Source of the DNA: Xylanibacter brevis ATCC 19188 | GTDB taxonomy: Bacteria; Bacteroidota; Bacteroidia; Bacteroidales; Bacteroidaceae | Length of the DNA: 64,000 nucleotides | Direction of reading: 5' to 3' | NCBI RefSeq assembly: GCF_000621725.1 | Contig: NZ_JHXM01000021.1 | Coordinates: forward strand, 1 to 64,000 | Program-made: the position numbers and the translations under genes | Shown: positions 25,171-35,195 of the stretch, piece by piece | Layout: each line of letters begins with the position of its first letter | Position numbering within the stretch: position 1 is the first letter of the stretch | Notes under the pieces: generated by a model | Database searches by the model: none | Told to the model about the DNA's origin: nothing | The model's input: the letters and a program-made list of their open reading frames with translations, nothing else

Positions 25171-26868
25171 ATGACAAAGAAACAGTTAACTCCAGATTTT
25201 ATCTTCGAGTCAAGCTGGGAAGTTTGTAATAAAGTAGGCGGTATTTATACCGTGCTTTCTACACGAGCAAATACTTTGCAGAAGACTATTCAGGATAGAA
25301 TTATTTTTATAGGTCCTGATGTATGGAAAGAGAAGGAAAGTCCTTATTTCCTTGAGGATAGGAAGCTTTTTGCTGAATGGCAATGGCTGGCTAAGGATCA
25401 GGGACTTTCAGTTAGAGTGGGCCGATGGACAGTGCCCGGAGAGCCAATTGCAATATTGGTAGACTTTGCGCCTTATTTTGAAAAGAAAAACGAAATCTAC
25501 GGTTGGCTATGGGAACACTATCAAGTAGACTCTCTTCATGCTTACGGTGACTATGACGAAGCTTCTATGTTCTCTTATGCAGCTGCTTTGGTTGTAGAGA
25601 GCATGTATCATTATCTTCAAAACCACTGCGATCAGTTCCCAACGAGTCATGTAGTCTATCATGCTAATGAATGGATGTGCGGACTTGGCGCTCTATATAT
25701 TAATAATAAGGTGCCAGAGATAGGCACCATCTTTACAACTCACGCTACAAGTATCGGACGCTCAATTGCAGGTAACCAAAAGCCTTTGTATGACTATTTG
25801 TTTGCCTATAACGGCGACCAGATGGCCTATGAGCTGAATATGCAGAGCAAACATTCGATAGAAAAGCAGACTGCACACCATGTTGACTGCTTTACTACCG
25901 TGAGTGATATTACCGCCAACGAATGTCTGGAATTGCTTGATAAGCCTGTTGACGTGGTATTACCTAATGGCTTTGACAATCGCTTTGTGCCTCGTTCCAC
26001 TGCTTTCGACAAGAAACGCAAGGAAGCCCGCAAGCGCATGTTGCAGGTGGCCAATGCACTGCTTGGCGAACAATTGACAGACGACACCATCATTGTTTCT
26101 ACGAGTGGTCGCTATGAGTTTCGCAACAAGGGTATCGATGTGTTTGTGGAAGCCATGAACCGCCTGTTGCGCGACCGCGATTTGAAGAAGAAAGTGCTGG
26201 CTTTTATCGAAGTACCCGGTTGGGTAGGTGAGCCTCGCAAAGATTTGCAGGAAAGATTGGCTGACCCACAAGCGCAGTACGATAGTGCCCTCGAGGTGCC
26301 TCAAGTTACCCATTGGCTTCACAACATGGGCCACGACAATGTGCTGAGCATGATGAAGTACTACGATATGCATAATCGTCGCGAAGACAGTGTGAAGGTT
26401 GTCTTTCTGCCGTGCTATTTGGATGGGCACGACGGTGTGATGAATCTTACATACTATGATGTGATGTTGGGAAATGACCTCTGCATCTATCCCTCGTACT
26501 ATGAGCCTTGGGGCTATACACCCCTCGAAGCCATCGCCTTCAAGGTACCCTGTATCACCACTGATCTGGCTGGGTTTGGTCTTTGGGCCAACAAAACCTT
26601 TGGTCATGATGGCGAGTTGAAAGACGGCGTGAAGGTGATACATCGCACGGATTATAACTATTCGGAAGTAGCCGACATTATCAAAGACACTGTGGCCGAT
26701 TTCTCTAATATGTCGCAAGCTGAGATTGACGCCTGTCGTAGTAATGCAGTGAAACTGTCAAAGAAGGCCTTATGGAGCAACTTTATCAAATACTATAATG
26801 TGGCCTACGACATAGCCCTGAGAAAGGCAGAAACACGTATCTCGAAAAATAAGAATAATAATCAATAA
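25171..26868 (+). CDS. Glycogen synthase, GT3 family
   Basis: The 565-residue enzyme belongs to the eukaryote-like GT3 glycogen synthases typical of Bacteroidota: the N-terminus FESSWEVCNKVGGIYTVLSTRA is the donor-binding KVGG region, and VYHANEWMCGLGALYI, TTHATSIGR and the C-terminal YYEPWGYTPLEAIAFKVPCITTDLAGFG are conserved blocks. It elongates alpha-1,4-glucan from a nucleotide-glucose; UDP-glucose is expected from the family. The phosphorylase gene follows after 25 bp, so synthesis and breakdown of glycogen are encoded together. Confidence 0.93.
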   Translation: MTKKQLTPDFIFESSWEVCNKVGGIYTVLSTRANTLQKTIQDRIIFIGPDVWKEKESPYFLEDRKLFAEWQWLAKDQGLSVRVGRWTVPGEPIAILVDFAPYFEKKNEIYGWLWEHYQVDSLHAYGDYDEASMFSYAAALVVESMYHYLQNHCDQFPTSHVVYHANEWMCGLGALYINNKVPEIGTIFTTHATSIGRSIAGNQKPLYDYLFAYNGDQMAYELNMQSKHSIEKQTAHHVDCFTTVSDITANECLELLDKPVDVVLPNGFDNRFVPRSTAFDKKRKEARKRMLQVANALLGEQLTDDTIIVSTSGRYEFRNKGIDVFVEAMNRLLRDRDLKKKVLAFIEVPGWVGEPRKDLQERLADPQAQYDSALEVPQVTHWLHNMGHDNVLSMMKYYDMHNRREDSVKVVFLPCYLDGHDGVMNLTYYDVMLGNDLCIYPSYYEPWGYTPLEAIAFKVPCITTDLAGFGLWANKTFGHDGELKDGVKVIHRTDYNYSEVADIIKDTVADFSNMSQAEIDACRSNAVKLSKKALWSNFIKYYNVAYDIALRKAETRISKNKNNNQ

Positions 26869-26893
26869 TTGTCAAACATAAAATTTCAAGACA

Positions 26894-29470
26894 ATGAAAA
26901 TTAAAGCAGACTACACAAATGTTCCTCAATGGAAAGAACTTACCGTAAAATCACGTCTTCCTGAGGAATTGAAATGCCTCGACGAGATTGCTCATAACTT
27001 GTGGTGGGTTTGGAATTTTGAAGCACGCGACCTGTTTCGCGACCTCGATCCTGCGCTCTACCACGATGTGAAGCATAATCCCGTTATGTTGCTTGAGCGT
27101 CTTTCTTTTGCCCGTAAGGAGGAAATTGTGAAAGACAAGGCGCTGATGAAGCGCATCAAGGACGTTTACAAACTCTATCGCGCTTATGTTGACGTAGAGC
27201 CTGATAATAATCGTCCTTCTGTTGCATATTTCTCGATGGAGTATGGAATGCACTCTGCACTCAAAATTTATTCTGGTGGTCTTGGAATGCTGGCAGGCGA
27301 CTATCTGAAAGAGGCTTCTGACTCGAATGTGGATATGTGTGCCATCGGTTTCCTGTACCGTTTTGGCTACTTTACGCAGTCGCTCTCTATGGATGGACAG
27401 CAGATTGCTAACTATGAGGCACAGAACTTCTCTTCGCTGCCCATCGAACGCCAACTTGACGAGAATGGTAATCCAATGATTGTCGATGTGCCATATATGA
27501 ACTATACTGTTCATGCTTACATCTGGCGTGTCAATGTGGGACGCATCAAGCTTTATCTGCTGGACACCGATAATGAACTGAACTCTGAGTTCGATCGTCC
27601 TATCACTCACTCTCTGTATGGTGGCGATTGGGAGAACCGTCTGAAGCAAGAGATTCTGCTAGGTATTGGTGGCGTGTTGACGCTGAAGAAACTGGGCATC
27701 ACTAAGGATATCTACCATTGTAACGAAGGCCACGCAGCACTCTGTAACTTGCAGCGTCTGTGTGACTATATCGAGAGTGGACTGACCTTCAACCAGGCAC
27801 TGGAGTTAGTTCGTGCCAGTGGTCTTTATACTGTTCATACACCTGTACCTGCTGGTCACGACTATTTCGATGAGGGTCTTTTTGGCAAGTATATGGGTGG
27901 CTACCCCCAGAAGTTGGGCATCTCTTGGGATGAGTTCATCGGTATGGGTCGCACCAACCCCGACGACCACAACGAGAAGTTCTGTATGTCAACCTTCGCT
28001 TGCAACACATGTCAGGAGGTCAACGGTGTATCAAAGTTGCACGGATGGGTATCGCAGCAGATGTTTGCCGACATTTGGAAGGGTTATTATCCCGAAGAGA
28101 ATCACGTGGGCTACGTGACTAACGGTGTGCATTTCCCAACATGGGCGGCAACAGAGTGGCGCAAGCTTTATGCGAAGTATTTCGATGCTAACTTCATGAG
28201 CGATCAGTCAAACCAGAGTATTTGGGAGGCTATCTACAATGTGCCCGACGAAGAAATCTGGGCTACACGTATGGCGCTGAAGAACAAGCTGGTAGATTAT
28301 ATCAAAGAACAGTTCAGCGACACCTGGTTGCGTAATCAGGGCGATCCTTCGCGCGTACTGAGCCTTTTGGATCGTATCAATCCAAATGCACTGATTATCG
28401 GTTTCTGCCGTCGCTTCGCCACCTACAAGCGTGCTCACTTGCTCTTTACCGATCTGGATCGCCTGTCAAAGATTGTCAACGATCCTGAGCACCCCGTGCA
28501 GTTCCTCTTTGCAGGTAAGGCACACCCCGCTGATGGTGCCGGTCAGGGACTTATCAAGCGAATCTATGAGATTTCACAGCGCCCCGAGTTCTTAGGTAAG
28601 ATTATATTCCTTGAGGACTACGACTTCTTGTTGGCACGCCGCCTCGTTTCTGGCGTAGATATCTGGATGAACACACCAACACGTCCACTCGAAGCCAGTG
28701 GTACATCGGGCGAGAAAGCTGAAATGAACGGTGTAGTTAACCTCAGTGTCAAAGACGGCTGGTGGCTTGAAGGTTATCGCGAAGGTGCAGGATGGGCTCT
28801 CACAGAGAAACGTACCTATCAGAATCAGGGCTATCAGGACCAGCTCGATGCAGCAACCATCTATTCGCTGCTCGAGAATGAGATTATACCTCTCTACTAC
28901 GCTAAGGACAAGAAAGGCATATCTAAGGGCTGGATCAAGGTGGTTAAGAACTCTATCGCACAGATCGCGCCTCACTACACCATGAAGCGTCAGCTCGACG
29001 ACTACTATGACAAGTTCTACGTGAAAGAGGCACTGCGCTTCAAGCAGATTTCTAAAAATAATAATCAATTGGCCAAGGAAATCGCGCTCTGGAAGGAAAC
29101 AGTAGCTGAGCGTTGGGACAGCATCAATGCCGTATCCGTGGAGTGGGATATACCTTCAACCGGTTTGGAAACTGGACAGAAGTACACCCTCCGTTATGTC
29201 ATCGACGAACAGGGACTCGATGATGCTGTGGCACTAGAGAAGGTCAACGTCTATACTGACAAGGATGGCGAAGAGCATGTCTATTCTATCGAACCACTGA
29301 AGATGGTGCGCCGTGAGGGCAATAACTTTATTTTCGAAGCTACGCTGGCCCCCCAGCAGGCTGGTGAATACAAGAGTGCTGTGCGTATGTACCCAAAGAA
29401 TAACAATTTGCCTCACCGTCAGGACTTCTGTTATGTGAAGTGGCTCGAATTGCCTCAGAATGTGAGATAA
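26894..29470 (+). CDS. glgP: Alpha-glucan (glycogen) phosphorylase, GT35
   Basis: The 858-residue enzyme removes glucose-1-phosphate from alpha-glucans. It matches the shorter bacterial 'alpha-glucan family phosphorylase' type: [51 protein letters not shown] and the PLP site [14 protein letters not shown] with Lys608. An N-terminal DUF3417-type region (residues ~10-110) precedes the catalytic domain. The usual Met after SG is Glu here (SGEKA), while the lysine is kept. It is second in the glycogen operon and is followed by a terminator. Confidence 0.94.
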   Translation: MKIKADYTNVPQWKELTVKSRLPEELKCLDEIAHNLWWVWNFEARDLFRDLDPALYHDVKHNPVMLLERLSFARKEEIVKDKALMKRIKDVYKLYRAYVDVEPDNNRPSVAYFSMEYGMHSALKIYSGGLGMLAGDYLKEASDSNVDMCAIGFLYRFGYFTQSLSMDGQQIANYEAQNFSSLPIERQLDENGNPMIVDVPYMNYTVHAYIWRVNVGRIKLYLLDTDNELNSEFDRPITHSLYGGDWENRLKQEILLGIGGVLTLKKLGITKDIYHCNEGHAALCNLQRLCDYIESGLTFNQALELVRASGLYTVHTPVPAGHDYFDEGLFGKYMGGYPQKLGISWDEFIGMGRTNPDDHNEKFCMSTFACNTCQEVNGVSKLHGWVSQQMFADIWKGYYPEENHVGYVTNGVHFPTWAATEWRKLYAKYFDANFMSDQSNQSIWEAIYNVPDEEIWATRMALKNKLVDYIKEQFSDTWLRNQGDPSRVLSLLDRINPNALIIGFCRRFATYKRAHLLFTDLDRLSKIVNDPEHPVQFLFAGKAHPADGAGQGLIKRIYEISQRPEFLGKIIFLEDYDFLLARRLVSGVDIWMNTPTRPLEASGTSGEKAEMNGVVNLSVKDGWWLEGYREGAGWALTEKRTYQNQGYQDQLDAATIYSLLENEIIPLYYAKDKKGISKGWIKVVKNSIAQIAPHYTMKRQLDDYYDKFYVKEALRFKQISKNNNQLAKEIALWKETVAERWDSINAVSVEWDIPSTGLETGQKYTLRYVIDEQGLDDAVALEKVNVYTDKDGEEHVYSIEPLKMVRREGNNFIFEATLAPQQAGEYKSAVRMYPKNNNLPHRQDFCYVKWLELPQNVR

Positions 29471-29504
29471 ATTAGATTCTTGAGGATATAATATTAAAAC
29501 ATAA

Positions 29505-29540
29505 AAAAGGCCTTCCAAGGAAACTATTGGAAGGCCTTTT
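29505..29540. terminator. Bidirectional terminator
   Basis: AAAAGGCCTTCCAA and TTGGAAGGCCTTTT form a perfect 14-bp stem with a loop of about 8 bases, with T-runs on both strands. It ends the glycogen operon and overlaps the stop codon and last residues of the convergent 58-aa gene. Confidence 0.9.
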
Positions 29541-29700
29541 TCTCTTGCCAAACATGCCAGACGACACCACTTACAATCATTACAAGGGGGATTAATAGCA
29601 GCCAATTGAGGAAAGTTAGGCGTGTTATTTGAAGAACCACCATCAGTACTATTCCTACAAAAATCAGCGCTATTCCGGCGTTTTTTCTAAGCTTATTCAT
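29524..29700 (-). CDS. Small membrane protein, 58 aa
   Basis: An ATG at 29700 (minus strand) opens a 58-codon frame: MNKLRKNAGIALIFVGIVLM, then a short charged turn at R27, a second hydrophobic helix (FLNWLLLIPLVMIVSGVVW) and a basic end. Two transmembrane helices with positive ends are predicted. It is preceded by the promoter-like TAATTTTGC at 29722-29730 and ends inside a shared terminator. The architecture resembles small two-helix membrane proteins seen in Bacteroidales; the function is unknown. Confidence 0.8.
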   Translation of the reverse strand: MNKLRKNAGIALIFVGIVLMVVLQITRLTFLNWLLLIPLVMIVSGVVWHVWQEKKAFQ

Positions 29701-29721
29701 TATAAATCGTTAAAAATCAGT

Positions 29722-29782
29722 GCAAAATTACAAAATAATTACTATTAAAGACATGTAATTAGAAAAAAAAGTGTACCTTTGC
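29722..29782. promoter_or_regulatory. Divergent promoters for the 58-aa gene and rpsF
   Basis: TAATTTTGC on the minus strand (29722-29730) faces the 58-aa gene. TACCTTTGC on the plus strand (29774-29782) lies 46 bp before the rpsF ATG. Confidence 0.7.
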
Positions 29783-29828
29783 ACCGCAATTTGCAAAAAT
29801 AACATTTATAAACAATTAAAAACGTATT

Positions 29829-30176
29829 ATGAATCAGTACGAAACCGTTTTCATTTTAACTCCCGTTTTGTCTGACGATCAGACAAAGGAAACGGTCGCT
29901 AAGTTCAAGAAGATCCTCGCAGATAATGGTGCAGAGATCGTGAGCGAAGAGGCTTGGGGTTTGAAGAAGCTGGCTTATCAGATTGAGAAGAAGAACTCAG
30001 GATTCTATTTCCTCATCGAGTTCAAGGCTGAACCAGCAGTTATTAAGACGCTTGAGACTGCCTATCGTCGAGACGAGAAGGTAATCCGTTTCCAAACAGT
30101 GAAGCTTGAGAAGTATGCTGTTGAGTATGCAGAGAAGCGTCGTAAGAAGTATGCAACTAAATCAGAGGAGGCTTAA
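29829..30176 (+). CDS. rpsF: 30S ribosomal protein S6
   Basis: The 115-residue protein has the S6 pattern: [40 protein letters not shown] and an RRDEKVIRF end. It binds 16S rRNA together with S18. It leads the rpsF-rpsR-rplI operon. No ssb gene lies between S6 and S18, as is usual in Bacteroidota. Confidence 0.98.
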   Translation: MNQYETVFILTPVLSDDQTKETVAKFKKILADNGAEIVSEEAWGLKKLAYQIEKKNSGFYFLIEFKAEPAVIKTLETAYRRDEKVIRFQTVKLEKYAVEYAEKRRKKYATKSEEA

Positions 30177-30179
30177 ACT

Positions 30180-30446
30180 ATGGCAGAACAGAGTGAAATT
30201 CGTTATTTGACTGCTCCTTCTATTGACACCAAGAAGAAGAAGTATTGCCGTTTCAAGAAGAGCGGTATCAAGTATATCGACTACAAAGATCCCGAGTTCC
30301 TGAAGAAGTTCTTGAACGAGCAGGGTAAGATTCTGCCCCGTCGCATCACCGATACTTCACTGAAGTATCAGCGTCGTGTGGCTCAGGCCGTTAAGCGTGC
30401 ACGTCAGATTGCACTGCTGCCTTACGTAACCGATTTGATGAAATAA
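30180..30446 (+). CDS. rpsR: 30S ribosomal protein S18
   Basis: The 88-residue protein contains [20 protein letters not shown] and [20 protein letters not shown], the S18 core that pairs with S6 on the 30S platform. It begins 3 bp after rpsF. Confidence 0.98.
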   Translation: MAEQSEIRYLTAPSIDTKKKKYCRFKKSGIKYIDYKDPEFLKKFLNEQGKILPRRITDTSLKYQRRVAQAVKRARQIALLPYVTDLMK

Positions 30447-30464
30447 ACAAAGGAGGACGCAAGA

Positions 30465-31028
30465 ATGGAAATTATACTGAAAGAAGATATTATCGGTCTG
30501 GGATTTAAGAACGATATCGTAAATGTAAAGTCTGGCTATGGACGTAACTACCTCATCCCCCAGGGAAAGGGTGTTATTGCTTCTCCTTCTGCTAAGAAGA
30601 TTTTGGCAGAGAACCTGAAGCAGCAGGCTCACAAAATTGCTGCCCAGAAGGCTGCTGCCGAGGAGCGTGGCAATGCCATTAAGGATGTTACACTGACTAT
30701 TGCTGCTAAGGTAAGTGCTACCGGTCAGCTCTATGGTTCAGTGACTGCCAACATGGTAGCCGACGAGCTGCAGAAGTTGGGTCACGACATCGACCGCAAG
30801 ATTATCACCATGCGTGATATCAAGAAGGTTGGTGAGTACGTTGCTCTTGTACACTTCCACAAGGAGGTTATCGTTGAGGTACCTGTTATTGTGGTAGCTG
30901 AGAATGCTGAGGAGTTGAAGGCAGAGAAAGAGGCCATGAAGGCTGCTACCAAGCCAGCTGTAGCTGAGGAGGTTGCTACAGAAGAGGCTACTGCTGCCGA
31001 AGAGGTAGAGGAACCCGCTGCTGAGTAA
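30465..31028 (+). CDS. rplI: 50S ribosomal protein L9
   Basis: The first ~147 residues are a standard L9 (MEIILKEDIIGLGFKNDIVN, GYGRNYLIPQGKGV, HKEVIVEVPVIVV). The last ~40 residues form an Ala/Glu/Val-rich acidic tail (EEVATEEATAAEEVEEPAAE) beyond the usual ~150-residue length. The tail is probably disordered. A strong hairpin terminator follows. Confidence 0.97.
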   Translation: MEIILKEDIIGLGFKNDIVNVKSGYGRNYLIPQGKGVIASPSAKKILAENLKQQAHKIAAQKAAAEERGNAIKDVTLTIAAKVSATGQLYGSVTANMVADELQKLGHDIDRKIITMRDIKKVGEYVALVHFHKEVIVEVPVIVVAENAEELKAEKEAMKAATKPAVAEEVATEEATAAEEVEEPAAE

Positions 31029-31065
31029 ATCCGCTGTAAAGCAATATCATTGATATTATAACGGG

Positions 31066-31098
31066 AATCCCGATCATCATTTGATGGTCGGGATTTAT
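31066..31098 (+). terminator. Terminator after rplI
   Basis: AATCCCGATCATCA and TGATGGTCGGGATT form a 14-bp stem with one G-U pair, followed by TATTTTTAT. Confidence 0.85.
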
Positions 31099-31111
31099 TT
31101 TTATACACAAT

Positions 31112-33159
31112 TTGAATAACTACTTCGTATTCATGATGCAGTATTATTACTGTGATTTTACTACTATCCGAACAGTGTGTGAAATCGGATACACAGAGGA
31201 GGGCTACTATGAAGAAGGCTTATTGCCTGAAAACATGAAGTCGTGGTTACAAATGGTTGCCGATTGCATCACATCGCTTGGAGAAAAAGATGTCACCACA
31301 ACGCACAGTTATCAAAAATCTAAAACTGCACGAGCTGCAGCGGCTACAGTGGTTATCCCGCCTCTGTTGTCGAGCACTTGGAATCGGGGTACACCGTATT
31401 GGGACAACTGTCCTTTTCGTGACGGGCAGCGTTGCTACACTGGGTGTACTGCAACCGCCTTTGCCCAGGTAATGTATTACTATCGTTGGCCAGAGGGAGC
31501 TACGACATCGGTGCCAGGCTATTCTGATCAGAACTCTACTATGGACGCCCCGTGTTGATAGAGGGCTATTCAGATGTAAACTGGGGCGGTGGACATGCAT
31601 TTGTCTGCGATGGCTATCGTGATGATGGTTGTTTCCACATCAACTGGGGTTGGGGTGTATGGTGCGACGGCTACTTTAGTCTCGACGTACTGAACCCCGA
31701 CGATCATAGTGGCATGGGTGCAGCGCCTGGTGGCAATGGCTACTACTGGCACGAAGGTGCCGTGATGAATGTGCGACGACCAGACGGTATTGGTGGTGGC
31801 ACCAACTCTGGCAGCGAACCTGTAGCAACCTTTTATCAGGACATCAACTATGGTGGTTATGCAGTTCAGCTAAACGAGGGTACATATACACAGTCGCAAT
31901 TGGAAGCACGTGGTATCCGAAATAACGATATCACATCGCTGAAGGTTACAGACGGATTTAAGGTTACCGTGTTCGATAGCTCATCTTTCACCGGTGATAG
32001 TAAGACGATAACCGCTGATTGTAATTGGATTGGCAGTGATTGGAATGACCGTGCCAGCTCGATTAGGATTGAGCCTAATGGTGTGAGCGGTCTTGGCGGC
32101 ATTCACAAACTAAAAAACTGCCATAGTGGTAAGTTTATGGATCTGGACGGCAATAGCACCAACAACGGAACAGCTATTGTACAATGGGATGACGAAGGTT
32201 CTGAACTCTACCAGCAGTGGCGTTTCAATGAGGTAGAAGCGGGCGTTTACACTATTCAAAGCGCAGCTACTGCAAACCGTGGATTGGACATCATCAACCG
32301 CGGAACGTCTAACGGTACTCAGGTTATTCTCTACGACTACTTGAATGGGGCACATCAGCAGTTCATCGTCGTGGACAAGGGCAATGGTTGGTATCAACTG
32401 GTGGCACGTAATTGCGGACGAGTGATTGAGATGCCAAATGCCAGCATTACATCGGGTGCGCATGTGCAGATTTGGGACAACCACAACCAAGCCTGCTCAT
32501 GGTGGCAGTTGGCTGTTGCTTACACTACGGCAGATCTGACTGACCTCGGCGGTTCGTGCGAAGTGTCGCACACGGCTGTAAATGCAAACGAATCGGCCAC
32601 AAAGTTGTTTGATAACAATTCGAATACAAAGTATTGTGCCTTTATCGGTTCTGCAGATGAGGTGTCGATAATATTCCACGCCACACGTAGTGCGCGACTG
32701 ACCAGCTACACAATTACATCGGCCAACGACTTTGAGAGTCGTGACCCAAAGTCTGGGCGACTTGAGGGTTCTGTGGATGGCATTACTTGGGAAACCATCG
32801 ATGAACGGAGTAATGAAATGTTCACGGCGCGTTTCCAGAAAAAAAGCTATGGTATCAATCCCTCGCGTGAATATGCCCACTATCGTTTGGTGGTCACTGC
32901 ACGCCGAGATTTGCAATCCACGGTTTTTCAGATTGCAGAACTTGAGTATTACGGATTGGTTGCTCAAGGACAGCTTACAGTTGCCAATGCTCCGGTTTTT
33001 AGTATAGCTAATCTCACCCCTGAAGTAAGTACGGCTGAGAAATCTTTCGACATCTTCACTGTGGATGGTAAGCTCGTGAAGCACTCTGCTAAAAATCTGG
33101 AAGGATTGCGTAAGGGTGTGTACGTGGTCAATCGAAAAAAGGTGATAATTGGAAAATAA
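31112..33159 (+). pseudogene. Disrupted C10 (streptopain-like) protease with crystallin, ricin and discoidin domains
   Basis: Two reading frames carry one protein family. The first (31112-31558) has the C10 catalytic cysteine region CYTGCTATAFAQVMYYYRWP but no signal peptide or propeptide. The second (from GTG 31552, extending upstream in frame to a TGA at 31525) resumes at SELYYGRPVLIEGYSD and has the catalytic histidine block GGGHAFVCDGY and FHINWGWG. Cys and His are ~47 residues apart instead of ~150, so ~100 residues are missing at the junction near 31522-31531 and the frame is shifted. Downstream come a beta/gamma-crystallin-like domain, a ricin-type beta-trefoil (three QW-like repeats), an F5/8-type domain and a C-terminal tail like a T9SS sorting domain (FDIFTVDGKLV...GVYVVNRKKV). 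It cannot make an active protease. Confidence 0.85.
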
Positions 33160-33202
33160 ATAAAAGTAGAGGAGAACCTTGTGTTCTTCTCTACTTTTAT
33201 TT
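33158..33202 (+). terminator. Terminator after the C10 pseudogene
   Basis: AAATAAAAGTAGAGGAGAAC and GTTCTTCTCTACTTTTATTT pair over 20 bp with one G-U; T-rich sequence follows. Confidence 0.85.
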
Positions 33203-33238
33203 CGTTGTATTCAATTGTTTCTATAACTATAAAATAAT

Positions 33239-33275
33239 AACAGGTCACTGGAAAATTCCAATGACCTGTTTTTCT
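33239..33275 (-). terminator. Terminator of the small lipoprotein gene
   Basis: AACAGGTCACTGG and CCAATGACCTGTT pair around GAAAATT-type loop sequence, with one mismatch. It lies 20 bp beyond the stop of the minus-strand gene; A/T-rich sequence on both sides could serve either direction. Confidence 0.75.
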
Positions 33276-33294
33276 ACTCTTTAGGTTCGTTGAA

Positions 33295-33561
33295 TTACTC
33301 AGCAACCTCTTCAGCGGGAGCCTCAGCAGCCTCCTCAACGGGAGCAGCCTTAGCAGCAACGATAGAGTCAAGAGCAACCTGGAACAGAGAGTCCTTCACC
33401 AGTGAGTCAGCGTCAGCAACGAGAGCCTCAGCAGCAGCTGAATCCTCAGCAGTAGCAACAACTTCCTCAACTACAGCCTCTACTTCCTCAGCGGGCTTCT
33501 TGGTCTCACCACAAGCTGCAACGAGAGCAGCAGCAACGAACATAAATGCGATCTTTTTCAT
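33295..33561 (-). CDS. Small acidic Ala/Glu/Val-rich lipoprotein
   Basis: The 88-residue protein has a lipoprotein signal ending ALVAAC (lipobox, Cys17). The mature part is almost only A, E, V, D and S with short PAEE-type repeats, so it is likely an extended or coiled, acidic surface or periplasmic polypeptide. No family is recognised. It has its own promoter and terminator, which suggests a stand-alone, possibly highly expressed gene. Its tail resembles the acidic tail of L9 in composition only. Confidence 0.85.
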   Translation of the reverse strand: MKKIAFMFVAAALVAACGETKKPAEEVEAVVEEVVATAEDSAAAEALVADADSLVKDSLFQVALDSIVAAKAAPVEEAAEAPAEEVAE

Positions 33562-33613
33562 TTCTTTTTTGCTTTTTAAATCTGTAAAACAATCATTTGT
33601 TTATTAAAACGAT

Positions 33614-33622
33614 GCAAAGGTA
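33614..33622 (-). promoter_or_regulatory. Promoter -7 element of the lipoprotein gene
   Basis: TACCTTTGC on the minus strand, about 52 bp before the ATG at 33561. Confidence 0.75.
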
Positions 33623-33790
33623 TACATTTTTTCAATACGACGTTGCTTTTTTTTTGATTTTTTTTAGGGTGTTTCTGTAACTTTTTTGCAAAGCGCTGAA
33701 AAACAATTAATTACGAAATGTTAAAAAACGTATATTTTGACACTTAATACTAATAACACTGAAAAACATCGCATTTTCGATAATTTTTAG

Positions 33791-33799
33791 TACCTTTGC
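33791..33799 (+). promoter_or_regulatory. Promoter -7 element of mtaB
   Basis: TACCTTTGC, 39 bp before the mtaB ATG. The 168 bp between the two divergent -7 elements contain A/T-rich sequence and no gene. Confidence 0.75.
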
Positions 33800-33838
33800 A
33801 TTTAAATAAAAAAAATGAGATAGAATATATTTTTTCGT

Positions 33839-35188
33839 ATGATTGATACTTCTGCTTTTCAAGGTAAGACAGCAGCCTATTATACACTGGGATGCAAATT
33901 GAATTTCTCAGAGACTTCCACTTTTGGAAAAATGCTTCAGGATTTAGGTGTAACGCCAGTGGGAAAAGAAGAAACAGCTGATATATGTTTGATTAATACT
34001 TGCTCTGTCACGGAGGTTGCCGACAGAAAATGTCGGCAAGCCATCCATAGATTAGTGCGTAAGCATCCTAATGCCTTTGTGGTGGTGACTGGTTGTTATG
34101 CTCAGTTGGAAGCAGAGGAGGTGAGTCGTATTGAGGGTGTTGATCTGGTATTGGGTTCGAACGAGAAATCACAGCTGGTGCAGTTCCTTTCTGATGCCTG
34201 GACCGGACAGCTGGGAAACACGACAAAGGGTGCACCTTATTATATAGAAAAGACAAAAGACATCAAGACATTTGCGCCAAGTTGCTCTCGTGGTAATCGT
34301 ACGCGCTATTTCCTGAAGGTGCAAGATGGGTGCGACTATTTCTGTACCTATTGTACCATACCTTATGCACGCGGGTTCAGTCGCAATCCATCGATAGCCT
34401 CATTGGTGGAACAGGTACGTCAAGCTGCTGCCGAAGGCGGCAAGGAGATTGTTTTGACAGGCGTGAATATTGGTGATTTTGGAAAGACCACAGGTGAGCA
34501 TTTTATTGATTTGGTAAGTGCTCTGGACCAAGTAGAGGAGATTAGCCGCTATCGCATCAGCAGCTTAGAGCCAGATCTGCTTTCTGACGAACTGATCAGC
34601 TATTGTGGAGAGAGCCGCGCTTTTATGCCGCACTTCCATATACCATTGCAGAGCGGAAGCGATACGGTGCTGAAGTTGATGCACCGTCACTACGACCGAC
34701 AGTTGTTTGCGGACAAAATACATCGCATTAAAGAAGTGATGCCTGATGCTTTCATCGGTGTAGATGTAATGGTGGGCTGCAGAGGCGAAACGCCCGAATG
34801 TTTTGAAGAGACTTACACCTTCTTGGAGCAGCTGCCAGTGACGCAGTTGCATGTATTCCCTTACTCTGAACGTCCTGGCACTTCAGCCTTAAGCATACCT
34901 TACAAGGTGAATGACAAAGATAAGAAGTTGCGTAGCAAGCGACTGTTGGAATTATCAGATCGCAAGACCGAGGCTTTTTATGCTGCTCATATTGGTCTGC
35001 AGGCCGAAGTGCTTTTTGAAAAAGCGACAAGAGGTCGTGTAATGCATGGTTTTACGCGCAACTATGTGCGTGTGGAATTGGCTGCGAACGAATCACGTTC
35101 TGAATACGACAACCAGCTGATGCAGGTTGTATTGGAAGGTTTTAATCACGATAAGTCTGCCTTGAAGTGCCGACTGGTCAATGCATAA
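33839..35188 (+). CDS. mtaB: tRNA (t6A37) methylthiotransferase MtaB
   Basis: The 449-residue radical SAM enzyme adds a methylthio group to t6A at position 37 of tRNAs. The N-terminal UPF0004 domain has its cluster cysteines in TLGCKLN, INTCSVTE and VTGCYAQ. The radical SAM motif is CDYFCTYC, followed by IPYARGFSRN. A C-terminal TRAM-like region ends the protein. The GCKLN signature and overall pattern favour MtaB over MiaB or RimO. Confidence 0.93.
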   Translation: MIDTSAFQGKTAAYYTLGCKLNFSETSTFGKMLQDLGVTPVGKEETADICLINTCSVTEVADRKCRQAIHRLVRKHPNAFVVVTGCYAQLEAEEVSRIEGVDLVLGSNEKSQLVQFLSDAWTGQLGNTTKGAPYYIEKTKDIKTFAPSCSRGNRTRYFLKVQDGCDYFCTYCTIPYARGFSRNPSIASLVEQVRQAAAEGGKEIVLTGVNIGDFGKTTGEHFIDLVSALDQVEEISRYRISSLEPDLLSDELISYCGESRAFMPHFHIPLQSGSDTVLKLMHRHYDRQLFADKIHRIKEVMPDAFIGVDVMVGCRGETPECFEETYTFLEQLPVTQLHVFPYSERPGTSALSIPYKVNDKDKKLRSKRLLELSDRKTEAFYAAHIGLQAEVLFEKATRGRVMHGFTRNYVRVELAANESRSEYDNQLMQVVLEGFNHDKSALKCRLVNA

Positions 35189-35195
35189 TAATACT

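Noticed and set aside
31112..33159. Programmed frameshift in the C10 protease
   Set aside because: A central ~100 residues are missing at the junction and the N-terminal signal is absent, so a slippage site would not restore a working enzyme.
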